Source: Pseudomonas reinekei
GTDB lineage: Bacteria > Pseudomonadota > Gammaproteobacteria > Pseudomonadales > Pseudomonadaceae
Reading direction: 5' to 3'
Assembly (NCBI RefSeq): GCF_001945365.1
Contig: NZ_MSTQ01000003.1
Coordinates: forward strand, 186,001-250,000
DNA length: 64,000 bases
Within the stretch, counting starts at the first letter, position 1. The number at the start of each line of letters is the position of its first letter. Below the pieces are notes generated by a model that did no database searches, was not told the origin of the DNA, and worked only from the letters and a program-made list of their open reading frames with translations. Below, in pieces: positions 17,144 to 27,280 of the stretch. The position numbers and the translations under genes were made by a program.

Positions 17144-18025
17144 ATGAAACGACTGCCTCCCCTGCCGGCGCTGCACACTTTTCTGATTACCGCGCAGTGC
17201 TGCAACTTCACCCGGGCCGCCGAGCAACTGCACATCACCCAGGGCGCAGTGAGCCGGCAGATCGCCGGGCTGGAAGATCATCTGGGTTATGAGCTGTTCA
17301 TTCGTCAGGCCCGGGGTCTCGATCTGACGGCCGAGGGACGGGAATGGCTGCCACGGGTGCAGCAGATTTTCGGTTTGATCGACGAGGCCGTTGAGCAGAT
17401 CGGCGAGAAGCGCGAAACCCTGCAACTCAAAGCGCCCACCTGCGTCATGCGCTGGTTGCTGCCGCGCCTGCTGCAATGGCAAAAGGAGCGCCCGGACGTG
17501 CCGGTGCAACTGACCACCACGGTCAAGCACGGCGTGGATTTTCATCGCGAGCAATTCGATGCGGCGGTGATGTATGGCGCACCGCCGGACACCGCACTGG
17601 TGTCGCAAAAACTGTTCGACGAGCAACTGACGCCGGTCTGTTCCCGGCCGATGCTCGAAGGGCCGATCACCCTGCAAACGCCGAGCGATCTGCAACAGCA
17701 TCTACTGCTGCATCCCACCCGCGATGAGCGCGACTGGAAGGCCTGGCTGAAAGCGGCGGATGTGCAGTTGAGCAACGTCAGCAAGGGTCAGCATTTCGAA
17801 ACGCTCGATCTGGCGATGTCGATGGCATCGCAAGGAACGGGGGTGGCGATTGGTGACTGGTCGTTGATCGGCGATGACCTGGATGCCGGGCGGCTGGTCA
17901 TGCCATTCGAATTGAAAGTGAAAACCGGGCTGGCCTACTACCTGGTATCCCCGGAAAAACCCGGGACTTCACCGAAGCTGCGCGAGTTGATGGGGTGGTT
18001 GGTGGAGCAGGCGCAGAGTCGCTGA
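17144..18025 (+). CDS. LysR-family regulator, GcvA-like
   Basis: Regulator of 293 residues. The winged helix-turn-helix is at about 5-65 (LHTFLITAQCCNFTRAAEQL, ITQGAVSRQIAGLE), with the effector domain at about 90-290. It belongs to the GcvA-like subgroup, whose effector domain begins with a stretch like LQLKAPTCVMRWLLPRL. It is divergent from the decarboxylase gene across 161 bp, the classic arrangement for a LysR protein controlling the adjacent operon. The inducer is likely an intermediate of that route. Confidence 0.9.
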   Translation: MKRLPPLPALHTFLITAQCCNFTRAAEQLHITQGAVSRQIAGLEDHLGYELFIRQARGLDLTAEGREWLPRVQQIFGLIDEAVEQIGEKRETLQLKAPTCVMRWLLPRLLQWQKERPDVPVQLTTTVKHGVDFHREQFDAAVMYGAPPDTALVSQKLFDEQLTPVCSRPMLEGPITLQTPSDLQQHLLLHPTRDERDWKAWLKAADVQLSNVSKGQHFETLDLAMSMASQGTGVAIGDWSLIGDDLDAGRLVMPFELKVKTGLAYYLVSPEKPGTSPKLRELMGWLVEQAQSR

Positions 18026-18036
18026 AAGCCAAAACC

Positions 18037-18056
18037 TGGGGGAAATTACTCCCCCA
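18037..18056. terminator. Weak hairpin between convergent genes
   Basis: TGGGGG and CCCCCA arms pair around an 8-nt loop between the LysR gene and the convergent MBL gene. No T-tract follows on the plus strand, and only a short T run on the minus strand. Confidence 0.4.
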
Positions 18057-18062
18057 AATCCG

Positions 18063-18938
18063 TTACCACTTCATCTCACCCTTGGCGACCTTGGCGCTCA
18101 ACTCCAGGGAGCTTTCTTCACCCAGTGCCGGGTAGCGTTTTTTCATCGCGGCAATCAGGGCCGCCGAATCCTTGGCCTTGGCGGTTTCTTCATCGAAAGC
18201 CCTGATGTAATCGGCAGTGAACTGCACGGCGACCAACGACCGGGCACTGTCGCCGAGGTAATGCCCCGGAATCACGGTTTTCGGTTTCAGGCTTTCAATG
18301 GCATGCAGCGTGGTGAACCAATCGGCATGGGACTGTGGCGTCTGGGTATCGGCCATCCACACATGGATGTTCTCTGCCACGACCACCCCACCGACCACCG
18401 CCTTGATCGACGGAATCCACACGAAGCTGCGCTCCGGCTGTTTGCCATCGAGGCCCACCACCTGCAGTTTCTGTCCTTCGAGCATCAGGCTGTCGCCCTT
18501 GAGCACGTCCGGCACGATGGTTTTGGCCGGTACGTCGGCGCCCATTTTTGGCCCCCAGAACGCCAGTTTGCCGTCCACCGTTCGCTTGATGTGCTCGACC
18601 GTTGGCTGCGAAGCAAGCACCTTGGCATTGGGGAACGCGGCGGTCAGGGTATCGAGGCCGAAGTAGTAATCCGGGTCACCGTGACTGATGTAAATGGTGG
18701 TCAATCGCTTGCCACTGGTGCGAATTTTTTCCACCAGCTGTTCGGCCTGGGACTTGCCGAACTGCGCGTCTACCAGAATCGCGTCTTTCTCACCGCTGAC
18801 CAACACCGTGGTCACCGGAAAAATCGCATTTTCGCCGGGATTGTAGACATCCAGGGTCAAAGTCGATGCGCTGGCGTGGGCGGCGAAGCCGAGGGTGGTC
18901 GCCAGCAAAACCCGCTTGAGTGAGGTGAAACCGATCAT
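18063..18938 (-). CDS. Exported MBL-fold metallo-hydrolase-like protein
   Basis: Product of 291 residues with an N-terminal signal peptide (FTSLKRVLLATTLGFAAHASA, cleavage near residue 25). The metallo-beta-lactamase fold is recognisable (VLVSGEKDAILVDAQFG, TIYISHGDPDYYFG, VIPGHY). The metal motif HxHxDH reads HGDPDY: the second and last histidines are replaced, while the later GHY histidine is kept. Metal binding may therefore differ from classical hydrolases. The start at 18938 has AGGAG 7 nt upstream; the longer frame to 19073 overlaps the divergent promoter. It is divergent from a LysR gene, its probable regulator. Confidence 0.8.
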   Translation of the reverse strand: MIGFTSLKRVLLATTLGFAAHASASTLTLDVYNPGENAIFPVTTVLVSGEKDAILVDAQFGKSQAEQLVEKIRTSGKRLTTIYISHGDPDYYFGLDTLTAAFPNAKVLASQPTVEHIKRTVDGKLAFWGPKMGADVPAKTIVPDVLKGDSLMLEGQKLQVVGLDGKQPERSFVWIPSIKAVVGGVVVAENIHVWMADTQTPQSHADWFTTLHAIESLKPKTVIPGHYLGDSARSLVAVQFTADYIRAFDEETAKAKDSAALIAAMKKRYPALGEESSLELSAKVAKGEMKW

Positions 18939-18965
18939 CTGTCGCTCCTTGGTTGAAATACGCTT

Positions 18966-18998
18966 GTGTGGGAGCCGGCTTGCTGGCTCCTGCACAAT
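18966..18998. repeat. REP-like palindrome in the divergent promoter region
   Basis: tgtgggagccggcttgctggctcctgcaca forms an imperfect stem, with GTGGGAGCCGGC facing GCTGGCTCCTGCAC. It lies between the MBL gene start and the LysR gene start. Confidence 0.7.
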
Positions 18999-19076
18999 GG
19001 AGCAGAGCTTAGTTGTCTCGATCAGTACAAAAAATGCGATGCTGGAACATAGTTTGTTTCTGAAATCGGGCAAATC

Positions 19077-19982
19077 ATGGATCGTCTACAAGCAATGCGA
19101 GTGTTCGTCACGGTGGTTGACCTCGGTAGCCAGTCGGCGGCCGCCGATCATCTGGAGTTATCAAGACCCGTGGTTTCGCGCTATCTGGCGGAGCTGGAGG
19201 ATTGGGTCGGCGCGCGCCTGATGCACCGCACCACGCGCAAGTTGAGCCTGACCGCTGCCGGCAGCGAAGTGCTACCGCGCTGTCGGCAAATGCTCGACTT
19301 GTCTTGCGACATGCAAGCCGCTGTCAGCGTCCCGGAGGATGCCCCGCGCGGCCTTCTGCGAATCAGTGTCAGCACCTCGTTCGGCCAGGCACAACTGGCC
19401 GATGCCATGGCGGCCTTCGTCAAACGCTATCCCGGCGTCAGCATCGACCTGCAGATGCTCGACCGCACGGTGAATCTGGTGGATGAGCGCATCGACCTGG
19501 CGATCCGTACCAGCAACGATCTGGACCCGAACCTGATCGCCCGTCGGTTGACGGTCTGCCGTTCGCTGATCTGCGCCTCCCCCGCCTACCTGCGCGAGCA
19601 TCCGACACCGCAGCGGGTCGAGGATTTGAGCCAGCACAATTGCCTGACCCATTCCTACTTCGGCAAGAGCCTGTGGCATTTCGAGCAGGAGGGTGAACAG
19701 GTATCGGTGCCGGTGCAGGGCAATATCAGCGCTAACGAAACCAGCACGCTGCTACGCGCGGCGATGGCCGGTGCCGGCGTGGCGATGCTGCCCACTTATC
19801 AGGCTGGCATATACATTCACAGCGGTGAGTTGATTCGCCTGCTACCACACGCCGAACCGCGGCAGATGAACGTGTACGCGGTGTATGCATCGCGCAAGCA
19901 CATGCCGGCGGCATTGCGCAGTCTGCTGGATTTCCTGGTGGAGAGATTTCCGGAGGAACCGGCGTGGGATACCGGCCTGTAA
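19077..19982 (+). CDS. LysR-family transcriptional regulator
   Basis: Regulator of 301 residues with the DNA-binding domain at about 1-60 (MRVFVTVVDLGSQSAAADHL, LSRPVVSRYLAELED) and the substrate-binding-like domain at about 90-295, with ERIDLAIRTSNDLDPNLIAR. It belongs to the CrgA-like LysR subgroup. It is divergent from the MBL-fold gene (gap 138 bp), which is its likely target. Inducer unknown. Confidence 0.9.
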   Translation: MDRLQAMRVFVTVVDLGSQSAAADHLELSRPVVSRYLAELEDWVGARLMHRTTRKLSLTAAGSEVLPRCRQMLDLSCDMQAAVSVPEDAPRGLLRISVSTSFGQAQLADAMAAFVKRYPGVSIDLQMLDRTVNLVDERIDLAIRTSNDLDPNLIARRLTVCRSLICASPAYLREHPTPQRVEDLSQHNCLTHSYFGKSLWHFEQEGEQVSVPVQGNISANETSTLLRAAMAGAGVAMLPTYQAGIYIHSGELIRLLPHAEPRQMNVYAVYASRKHMPAALRSLLDFLVERFPEEPAWDTGL

Positions 19983-19993
19983 GCCGATTGAAA

Positions 19994-20019
19994 CTGTGGG
20001 AGCGAGCCCGCTCCCACAG
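19994..20019 (+). repeat. Perfect REP-type hairpin after the LysR gene
   Basis: CTGTGGGAGCG-AGCC-CGCTCCCACAG is an 11-bp perfect stem with a 4-nt loop, 11 nt after the stop. It may act as a transcript end. Confidence 0.75.
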
Positions 20020-20121
20020 TGGCTTATCAGTGTTTTGAATACCGCGTTATTGCTGGCAACTCACCCGGGCTGACCTATGCTCAAAGTAATACCGAAGGGT
20101 ATTCGTTCAGAGGTCAACACC

Positions 20122-20298
20122 ATGAACATCAAAACAAGAAGGTACCTCGCCATTTTCGTCACCTGTGCGGCCACGCTCGGGTTGTATGGCGCCGCAGCCT
20201 GGCGCGTGGAACAGCTGCGCAACCTGCCCCGTGATTACGCCAGCTGCAATTTCGAGCGTTGCATTCCCCACAACGCGACCCTTAACGCCCTGCGCTAA
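20122..20298 (+). CDS. Small single-pass membrane protein, unknown
   Basis: Protein of 58 residues. A basic start (MNIKTRRY) is followed by one hydrophobic helix (about 9-26, LAIFVTCAATLGLYGAAAW) and a short tail with two cysteines (CNFERC). AGAGGT lies about 9 nt before this ATG, which I prefer to the upstream in-frame start at 20077. A small hairpin precedes it (AATACC-GAAG-GGTATT, 20088-20103). The topology resembles other short stress-linked membrane peptides, but no function is known. It converges with the pobR-like gene, 8 bp away. Confidence 0.6.
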   Translation: MNIKTRRYLAIFVTCAATLGLYGAAAWRVEQLRNLPRDYASCNFERCIPHNATLNALR

Positions 20299-20306
20299 CG
20301 AAGGTG

Positions 20307-21203
20307 TCAGGCCTCGTTGTCCTGATCGGCCTTCAAGCGGTCGCGGAAAGCTTTTGGCGAGATGCCCACCCGGCGTCGGAACAGGCGCGTGAAGTTAGTC
20401 GGATCCGAGAACCCCAACACGTCGGACATTTCATAGATGGTCATGCTGGTGTAGGTCAGCAAGCGCTTGGCCTCCAGCAATTGCCGCTCATGCATGATCT
20501 GCAATGCCGGCTGCCCCGCCAACTCACGGCAAGTGCCATTGAGGTGGGAAACGGAAATCCCCAGGCGATGGGCCAGGTCCTCGACCTTGACGTGCTGACG
20601 ATAGGTCTCTTCCACCAGCTGAATGTAGCCGTTGAGATATTCCCGGGCACGCTGCGGTCGTTGGCTGGCCGAGTGGCGCTGGATCACCTGACGGCTGACC
20701 CACACCATGATCACACTGACCAACGAATGCATGAGCATTTCCCGCGCCGGTTGATGGCTGGTGTACTCGTTCTGCAACGCACTGAACAGGCTGTTGAGGT
20801 ACTCGCCGTCCGCACCCGCCGGGTAGCTTTCGGCTTGGGCCAGGGCGTTCACCGAATGCCCCAGTTGCTGCTGCAAATGGGCGATCAACGGCGCGGCGAG
20901 GGTCACGACAAACCCTTGGACATCCTCGGAAAAACGAAACCCGTGCACCGACAGCGGCGGCAGGATCTGGATCGCCGGTTGCGTCAGTTGCGTACGTTTG
21001 CCTTCGATTTCAAGCTCTGCCTGACCTTTGAATACGAAGAGCAACTGGCATAAATCGGCATGGCGATGCGGTTTGATTTCCCATTGATGTTCGCGGCTGC
21101 GTTTGGAAATGGTTTCACAGTGCAGCAAGTCCGGGGTCGGCCAATCCAGGCTTTCACCATAGAGCTTGAACACCGGAATCGACGGCAGGTCAGGCTTGTT
21201 CAT
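20307..21203 (-). CDS. pobR: AraC-family regulator of 4-hydroxybenzoate hydroxylase
   Basis: Activator of 298 residues with an N-terminal cupin (about 40-130; HRHADLCQLLFVFKGQAEL, typical of the PobR subgroup) and a C-terminal AraC DNA-binding domain (about 190-290; HRLGISVSHLNGTCREL and LGFSDPTNFTRLFRRRVG). It is divergent from pobA, the standard Pseudomonas arrangement in which PobR binds 4-hydroxybenzoate and turns on pobA. The start MNKPDLPSIPVFKLYGE at 21203 is preferred over the frame-extended 21248. Confidence 0.88.
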   Translation of the reverse strand: MNKPDLPSIPVFKLYGESLDWPTPDLLHCETISKRSREHQWEIKPHRHADLCQLLFVFKGQAELEIEGKRTQLTQPAIQILPPLSVHGFRFSEDVQGFVVTLAAPLIAHLQQQLGHSVNALAQAESYPAGADGEYLNSLFSALQNEYTSHQPAREMLMHSLVSVIMVWVSRQVIQRHSASQRPQRAREYLNGYIQLVEETYRQHVKVEDLAHRLGISVSHLNGTCRELAGQPALQIMHERQLLEAKRLLTYTSMTIYEMSDVLGFSDPTNFTRLFRRRVGISPKAFRDRLKADQDNEA

Positions 21204-21363
21204 CACTTCAATCCAGGCCTCGGAATAGATGACGGGCGATAATCGCACCGATTGGCAAAATGTACAGGTATCGGCTCAGTTTTCACCTTCAATTGACAGA
21301 CTCGCGGGGGAAAAATGCAAGCACTCGATCCATAAAAATCTTTCACCGGCCATGGTCGCGTGA

Positions 21364-22578
<1,215 letters not shown>

Positions 22579-22657
22579 CCTGCTACCGATTTACACTGGC
22601 GAGCACTTACCCGCTCGCCATGCCTTTGCGGGTCAAACACTGCCCGCAGGTTTTCCC

Positions 22658-24175
22658 GTGACCAATCTTCACCAGCCTGAAACGCCCAAACCGGCCATCC
22701 GCAGCGTGCTGATCGCGCTGATGCTGGCGATTTTCCTCGGTGCGCTGGACCAGACCATCGTCGCCGTGTCGATGCCGGCCATTTCCGCGCAATTCAAGGA
22801 TGTCAGCCTGCTGGCCTGGGTGATTTCCGGCTACATGGTGGCGATGACCGTGGCCGTGCCGATCTACGGCAAACTCGGAGATCTCTACGGGCGGCGCAAA
22901 CTGATGCTGTTCGGCATGGGCCTGTTCACCCTGGCATCGTTGTTCTGCGGCATGGCCCAGAGCATGGAACAACTGGTGCTGGCGCGAATTTTCCAGGGCA
23001 TCGGCGCCGGCGGGATGATCTCGGTCAGCCAGGCGATCATCGGCGACATCGTGCCGCCGCGCGAACGCGGTCGCTATCAGGGTTACTTCAGCAGCATGTA
23101 CGCGGTGGCCAGCGTCGCCGGCCCCGTGCTCGGCGGTTACATGACCGAATACCTGTCCTGGCGCTGGGTGTTCCTGATCAATCTGCCCTTGGGCCTCGGC
23201 GCCTGGCTGGTGGCCAATCGCACGCTGGTCGGCCTGCCGATTCCGCAACGTAAACCCATCATCGACTACCTCGGTACCGTGCTGATGATCATCGGCCTGA
23301 CGGCATTGTTGCTGGGCATCACCCAGGTCGGCCAGGGGCATTCGTGGCGCAGCGCCGACGTCTTGGGGTTGCTGGCTTGCGCGGTGGCAGTACTGGGGTT
23401 GTTTGTGCTGCATGAACGACGGGCGCGAGAGCCGTTGCTGCCCATGCACCTGTTCACCAATCGCAATACGATCCTGTGCTGGTGCACGATTTTCTTCACC
23501 AGTTTCCAGGCGATCTCGTTGATCGTGCTGATGCCACTGCGCTTCCAGAGCGTCACCGGCGCAGGGGCCGACAGCGCCGCGCTGCACCTGCTGCCACTGG
23601 CCATGGGCTTGCCGATTGGTGCGTATTTCGCCGGTCGTCTGACGTCGGTGACCGGGCGCTACAAACCGATGATTCTCACCGGTGCCGCGTTGATGCCGAT
23701 CTCGATCCTGGGCATGGCCTTCAGTCCGCCTCAGGCGTTTGTGCTGAGCAGCCTGTTCATGCTGCTGAGCGGGATCGCCTCGGGCATGCAGTTCCCGACC
23801 TCGCTGGTGGGCACGCAAAATTCGGTGGAACAACGAGACATCGGTGTGGCAACCAGCACCACCAACCTGTTTCGCTCGTTGGGGGGTGCCGTGGGCGTGG
23901 CGTTGATGTCGGCACTGCTGCTGGCGTTGCTGCAGGATTCAAGCTTTGCGCACCTGGCTGGCTCGACGCTGATTGCCGAAGGTCATTCCGGCAACGTACT
24001 GCTGGACGGGTTGAACGCGGCACCGGGAGAGGCGAAGGATATCTTGCGCGCAGAACTGCTGCTGACCTTCCGCCATTTGCTGATGGTCAGTGCAGCGGTG
24101 TCGCTGCTGGGGCTGGCGGCGGCGATTGCCATGCCGAACATGTTGTTGCGTGGGCGGGAAGACAAGGTTCGTTAA
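22658..24175 (+). CDS. MFS multidrug exporter, DHA2 (EmrB/QacA) type
   Basis: Inner-membrane drug:H+ antiporter of about 505 residues with 14 predicted helices. TM1 carries LDQTIVAVSMPAI, the DHA2 motif D1, and the loop motif GKLGDLYGRRKL follows TM2. Motif C is in the fifth helix (VAGPVLGGYMTEYLSWRW). The start is uncertain: the frame opens at 22547 inside the end of pobA, and GTG 22658 (GTG-ACC-AAT-CTT) fits family N-termini best. The substrate could be an aromatic or antibiotic compound; being just downstream of pobA hints at aromatics but the gap of about 80 bp leaves co-transcription open. Confidence 0.85.
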   Translation: MTNLHQPETPKPAIRSVLIALMLAIFLGALDQTIVAVSMPAISAQFKDVSLLAWVISGYMVAMTVAVPIYGKLGDLYGRRKLMLFGMGLFTLASLFCGMAQSMEQLVLARIFQGIGAGGMISVSQAIIGDIVPPRERGRYQGYFSSMYAVASVAGPVLGGYMTEYLSWRWVFLINLPLGLGAWLVANRTLVGLPIPQRKPIIDYLGTVLMIIGLTALLLGITQVGQGHSWRSADVLGLLACAVAVLGLFVLHERRAREPLLPMHLFTNRNTILCWCTIFFTSFQAISLIVLMPLRFQSVTGAGADSAALHLLPLAMGLPIGAYFAGRLTSVTGRYKPMILTGAALMPISILGMAFSPPQAFVLSSLFMLLSGIASGMQFPTSLVGTQNSVEQRDIGVATSTTNLFRSLGGAVGVALMSALLLALLQDSSFAHLAGSTLIAEGHSGNVLLDGLNAAPGEAKDILRAELLLTFRHLLMVSAAVSLLGLAAAIAMPNMLLRGREDKVR

Positions 24176-24195
24176 GGAGACCGGGTCGCCTTCAA

Positions 24196-24291
24196 TCACG
24201 AGCAGGCTCGCTCCCGCAATGATCTCTGGTGTACACAAAATCTTCATTCGCTGGAGATCCGGTGCAGGAGCGAGCCTGCTCGCGATAGCGG
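24196..24291. repeat. Inverted REP pair
   Basis: cacgagcaggctcgctcccgca (24197-24218) is mirrored by tgcaggagcgagcctgctcgcgatagcgg (24263-24291). It lies between convergent gene ends. Confidence 0.85.
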
Positions 24292-24309
24292 TTCAACAGT
24301 CAAAAAGAT

Positions 24310-25158
24310 TCAAGGGCTGTAATACCCCACCGCCACCAGAAAATGCCCGACCTTCTTCAGATAGGCATGCTTGTCCTCAACTTTGCTGGTCACCGGGTTC
24401 TTCCAGCGATACTCGTACTCGCCATAATCCTGTTTAGCGATCAGCGCCAGAATCGGCTCGCCCACCGGTTTGCCTTCCGGGTCGTTGACCTTGCTGAAAT
24501 CGGTGTTGATCAAACGCAGGTTAGTGCCGTGGGCGACATACCGCTTCGTATCCAGATCGACGACAAACACATACAAATCATCCTGCAGATAACCGCCCTT
24601 GAGGGAATTGATCGCCGTCAGCGTGCCCTTCTCGTCCTTGGTCAGGTCGGTCGCCGCTTTGTTCAGCAAGGCCATGGCCTGTTCCGCTGACGCCCGCGGC
24701 AAGTAGTAACCCACCGCGAGAATCCGCTGGCCGACACGCTGGTAGTACACGTGCTTGCGCTCGACCTTTCCGTCGGACCAGTTCTGCCAGCGATACTCCG
24801 CCTGTTGAATGCCATTGCCTTCCGGCACCTTGAGCGCGTCCTTGAACGCTTTTTGCAATGACGGCTCAAGGGTTTGCGAGACATCCCGGCCAATCAAGGC
24901 CGAAGACGGCCCGCCGCTGGCGAGCATCACGCCCTTGGTGTCGACGACGAAGACATAGCGGTCTTTATCAACGAATTCGCCCTGACGGCTAAAGGCCGCG
25001 AAGGCTTTGTCACCATTGTCGTGGTAATAGGCCAAGGCTTTTTCCAGCAAGGCGATCGCGGCCTTGCTGTCGTCCTTTTCAGTTCCGGCCGCTTGCGCCT
25101 GGGTGAGGCCCAGCACAAGCATGAAGCACAGCACAGCGAACCTTTGCACAAACCCCAT
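24310..25158 (-). CDS. Periplasmic double-Cache-domain protein without output domain
   Basis: Product of 282 residues. A signal peptide (VQRFAVLCFMLVLGLTQAQA) is followed by two single-Cache (sCache_2-like) repeats at about 33-150 and 155-282. The repeats share DRYVFVVDTKGVMLASGG / DLYVFVVDLDTKRYVAHGT, YRWQNWSDGKVERKHVYYQRV / YRWKNPVTSKVEDKHAYLKKV and ILAVGYYLP / LVAVGYYSP. There is no transmembrane anchor after the signal and no kinase or methyl-accepting domain. Such proteins are thought to bind small organic ligands and may present them to a membrane sensor. No partner gene is adjacent. Confidence 0.85.
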   Translation of the reverse strand: MGFVQRFAVLCFMLVLGLTQAQAAGTEKDDSKAAIALLEKALAYYHDNGDKAFAAFSRQGEFVDKDRYVFVVDTKGVMLASGGPSSALIGRDVSQTLEPSLQKAFKDALKVPEGNGIQQAEYRWQNWSDGKVERKHVYYQRVGQRILAVGYYLPRASAEQAMALLNKAATDLTKDEKGTLTAINSLKGGYLQDDLYVFVVDLDTKRYVAHGTNLRLINTDFSKVNDPEGKPVGEPILALIAKQDYGEYEYRWKNPVTSKVEDKHAYLKKVGHFLVAVGYYSP

Positions 25159-25281
25159 TGCGCGTCCCTCGTTCTTGTTGATGTTTCAAGAGCGTAGACG
25201 GCAATGGGGCATGTACGAATATTCAGCGGATCGCAGTGTGTAAGGAAATCATTCCCGGCCGGTCCGGGAATGAATCCGGGC

Positions 25282-26154
25282 TTACTGCCGGGCGCGCAAT
25301 TGCTGTTGCAGGTTCTGGATCTGCGCTTGCAGGGTGTTGATGTTGCGGGTGACCTGACTGCGGAAAGCATCGAACTCTGCGGTATTGGTCGCACCTTGAG
25401 CCGCCGCCGGACGATTGTCCTGCTCGCTCTTGAGCACGACGATGTCCTGCTCCAGGCGCTCGATGGCGGCACTCGGGTTGCCTTGTTTCTTCAAGGCCAC
25501 GATGTCGGCACCCAGGCTTTTGAGCTGGGCGTCGAATTTTTCCGTGTCTGGCGGAGCACTCTTCAGCGCGGCCACGTCGCCGATCAGGACTTTGACCTGA
25601 GCCTGCAACTGCGTGTTGACGGTTTGATGCTCAGTGCTTTGAGTGGTGACCTGCGCCAGGCGCTTGTCCAGATCCGTGGTTTGCGCGGTCATCTGCGCCA
25701 GACGCTTATCCAGATCAGATGTCTGACCGACCACACCTTGTTGCTGTTTGCTCTGATCCTGCAGCTTGCTTTCCAGCTGTTTGATCTGCAGCTTCAAGGC
25801 TTCGCTGTCGCTGGTGACGTTGGTCTGGCTGGCGACCACCTTGCCGGAAATGTCCTGCAGGCGCCCCGCCGCTTCCTCACTGATTCGCGCGAAACTTTCC
25901 TGGGTGGCCACCAATTGCTGCTCCATCAGCGAAATCTGCTGAAAGCTCCACCAGGCCAGGCCCGCGAAAGCAAAGAACAAGGCGCCCACCAGTGCCCACA
26001 ACGGGCCGGTGCTCGCCGACTTGACCTTGACCACCGGCGGCGTGCGCGAATGCACGGCGGTGCGGGTGGTCGGCGGAAAATCGTCATCGAGGACGTCTGC
26101 ACGCAGGCTCGGTACATCATCGAAGTCGTCGTTGGCATCGTTACGCATGGACAT
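25282..26154 (-). CDS. Single-pass membrane protein with long coiled coil
   Basis: Protein of 290 residues. An acidic cytoplasmic head (about 1-45, DDFDDVPSLRADVLDDDFPP) is followed by one hydrophobic helix (about 53-72, LWALVGALFFAFAGLAWWSF) and an almost wholly coiled-coil periplasmic part rich in Q, S, K and L. That part includes a near-perfect direct repeat (TSDLDKRLAQMTAQ / TTDLDKRLAQVTTQ). The start at 26154 replaces the longer frame to 26301, which lacks a ribosome site; ATG 26148 is an alternative. It matches the position of an unnamed ATPase-like or coiled-coil gene next to the reductase gene in P. aeruginosa. Function unknown. Confidence 0.75.
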   Translation of the reverse strand: MSMRNDANDDFDDVPSLRADVLDDDFPPTTRTAVHSRTPPVVKVKSASTGPLWALVGALFFAFAGLAWWSFQQISLMEQQLVATQESFARISEEAAGRLQDISGKVVASQTNVTSDSEALKLQIKQLESKLQDQSKQQQGVVGQTSDLDKRLAQMTAQTTDLDKRLAQVTTQSTEHQTVNTQLQAQVKVLIGDVAALKSAPPDTEKFDAQLKSLGADIVALKKQGNPSAAIERLEQDIVVLKSEQDNRPAAAQGATNTAEFDAFRSQVTRNINTLQAQIQNLQQQLRARQ

Positions 26155-26260
26155 TGAGTCAACCTTTGTGAAACGCGGTGATGGCTTGATGCGGCGAGTA
26201 TAACCTCCGTCGCCGCACCGATTGACCCTCAACCCGGGACCGGGTTCAGTGGGCAGCTTT

Positions 26261-27253
26261 TCAGTGAAAGTCCTGAGCCTTCCACCAGCCGCAGAACTCA
26301 TCCAGAGCCGTCCACAGACTGACCTTCGGGTCGTAATCCAGATAATGCCGCGCGCGACTGATGTCCAGGGTGAAATTTTTCTTCATCACTTGCATGCCCA
26401 GGCGCGACAGGGTCGGCTCGGGACGCCCGGGCCACAACTTGCACACGCCTTCGTTCAGCGCCGCAACGCTGTAGGCCAAACCGTAGGAACGGTAGCGCGT
26501 AACCTGTGGGACTTCCATTTTGCGCATGACGTAATTGACCACGTCCCATAACGGCACCGGCGCGCCATTGCTGATGTTGTACACCTTGCCCAAGGCCGAG
26601 CCCCCGGCCAGCAAACTGCTGAGTAGCGCTTCATTGAGGTTCTGCACGCTGGTGAAGTCGGCCACGTTGAGACCATTGCCAATAATCGCCAGACGGCCCT
26701 TGCGTTGCATTTTCAGCAGGCGCGGGAAGATGCTCATGTCCCCGGCACCGGTCACGAAACGCGGGCGCAGGGCCACGGTTTCGAGGCCGAATTCCTGAGC
26801 GCCGAAAACCTTTTGTTCAGCCAGGTATTTGGTGGCGGCATACGGATGCTTGAAGCGCTTGGGCACCTGTTCTTCGGTCAGGCCCAAGTGATCACGGCCA
26901 TCAAAGTAGATAGACGGTGACGACAAATGCACCAGACGCCGCACTCGTTGTTTCAGGCAGGCTTCGACCACATTCTCGGTGACCTGGACATTGCCTTGGT
27001 GAAAGTCCTGATAGCGTCCCCACACACCGACGGCGCCGGCGCAATGGACCACGGCCTCCACGTCGGAGCACAGCGCCCGGGTCAGTTCCGGGTCGCTCAA
27101 ATCCCCCTGGATGAACTCGGCGCCACGGCGCACCAGATGTTCCACACCTTCGGCCCGGCGACCGTTGACCCGCACGTCCAGCCCCTGCTCCAGGGCGAAA
27201 CGCGCAAAGCGCCCGCCAATGAAGCCGCTTGCGCCGGTGACCAGAATCTTCAT
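26261..27253 (-). CDS. NAD(P)-dependent epimerase / 3-beta-HSD-like oxidoreductase
   Basis: Extended short-chain dehydrogenase of 330 residues. The Rossmann glycine motif is TGASGFIGGRFARFA at the N-terminus. The catalytic YxxxK is in HPYAATKYLAE, with the preceding Ser in LSSPSIYF. Similarity is to the 3-beta-hydroxysteroid dehydrogenase/isomerase and SDR-a subgroup. The start at 27253 is supported by the motif position. Substrate unknown; the neighbouring genes do not suggest one. Confidence 0.85.
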   Translation of the reverse strand: MKILVTGASGFIGGRFARFALEQGLDVRVNGRRAEGVEHLVRRGAEFIQGDLSDPELTRALCSDVEAVVHCAGAVGVWGRYQDFHQGNVQVTENVVEACLKQRVRRLVHLSSPSIYFDGRDHLGLTEEQVPKRFKHPYAATKYLAEQKVFGAQEFGLETVALRPRFVTGAGDMSIFPRLLKMQRKGRLAIIGNGLNVADFTSVQNLNEALLSSLLAGGSALGKVYNISNGAPVPLWDVVNYVMRKMEVPQVTRYRSYGLAYSVAALNEGVCKLWPGRPEPTLSRLGMQVMKKNFTLDISRARHYLDYDPKVSLWTALDEFCGWWKAQDFH

Positions 27254-27280
27254 GTATTGCTCCAGCAAATGCAGAGGCGA

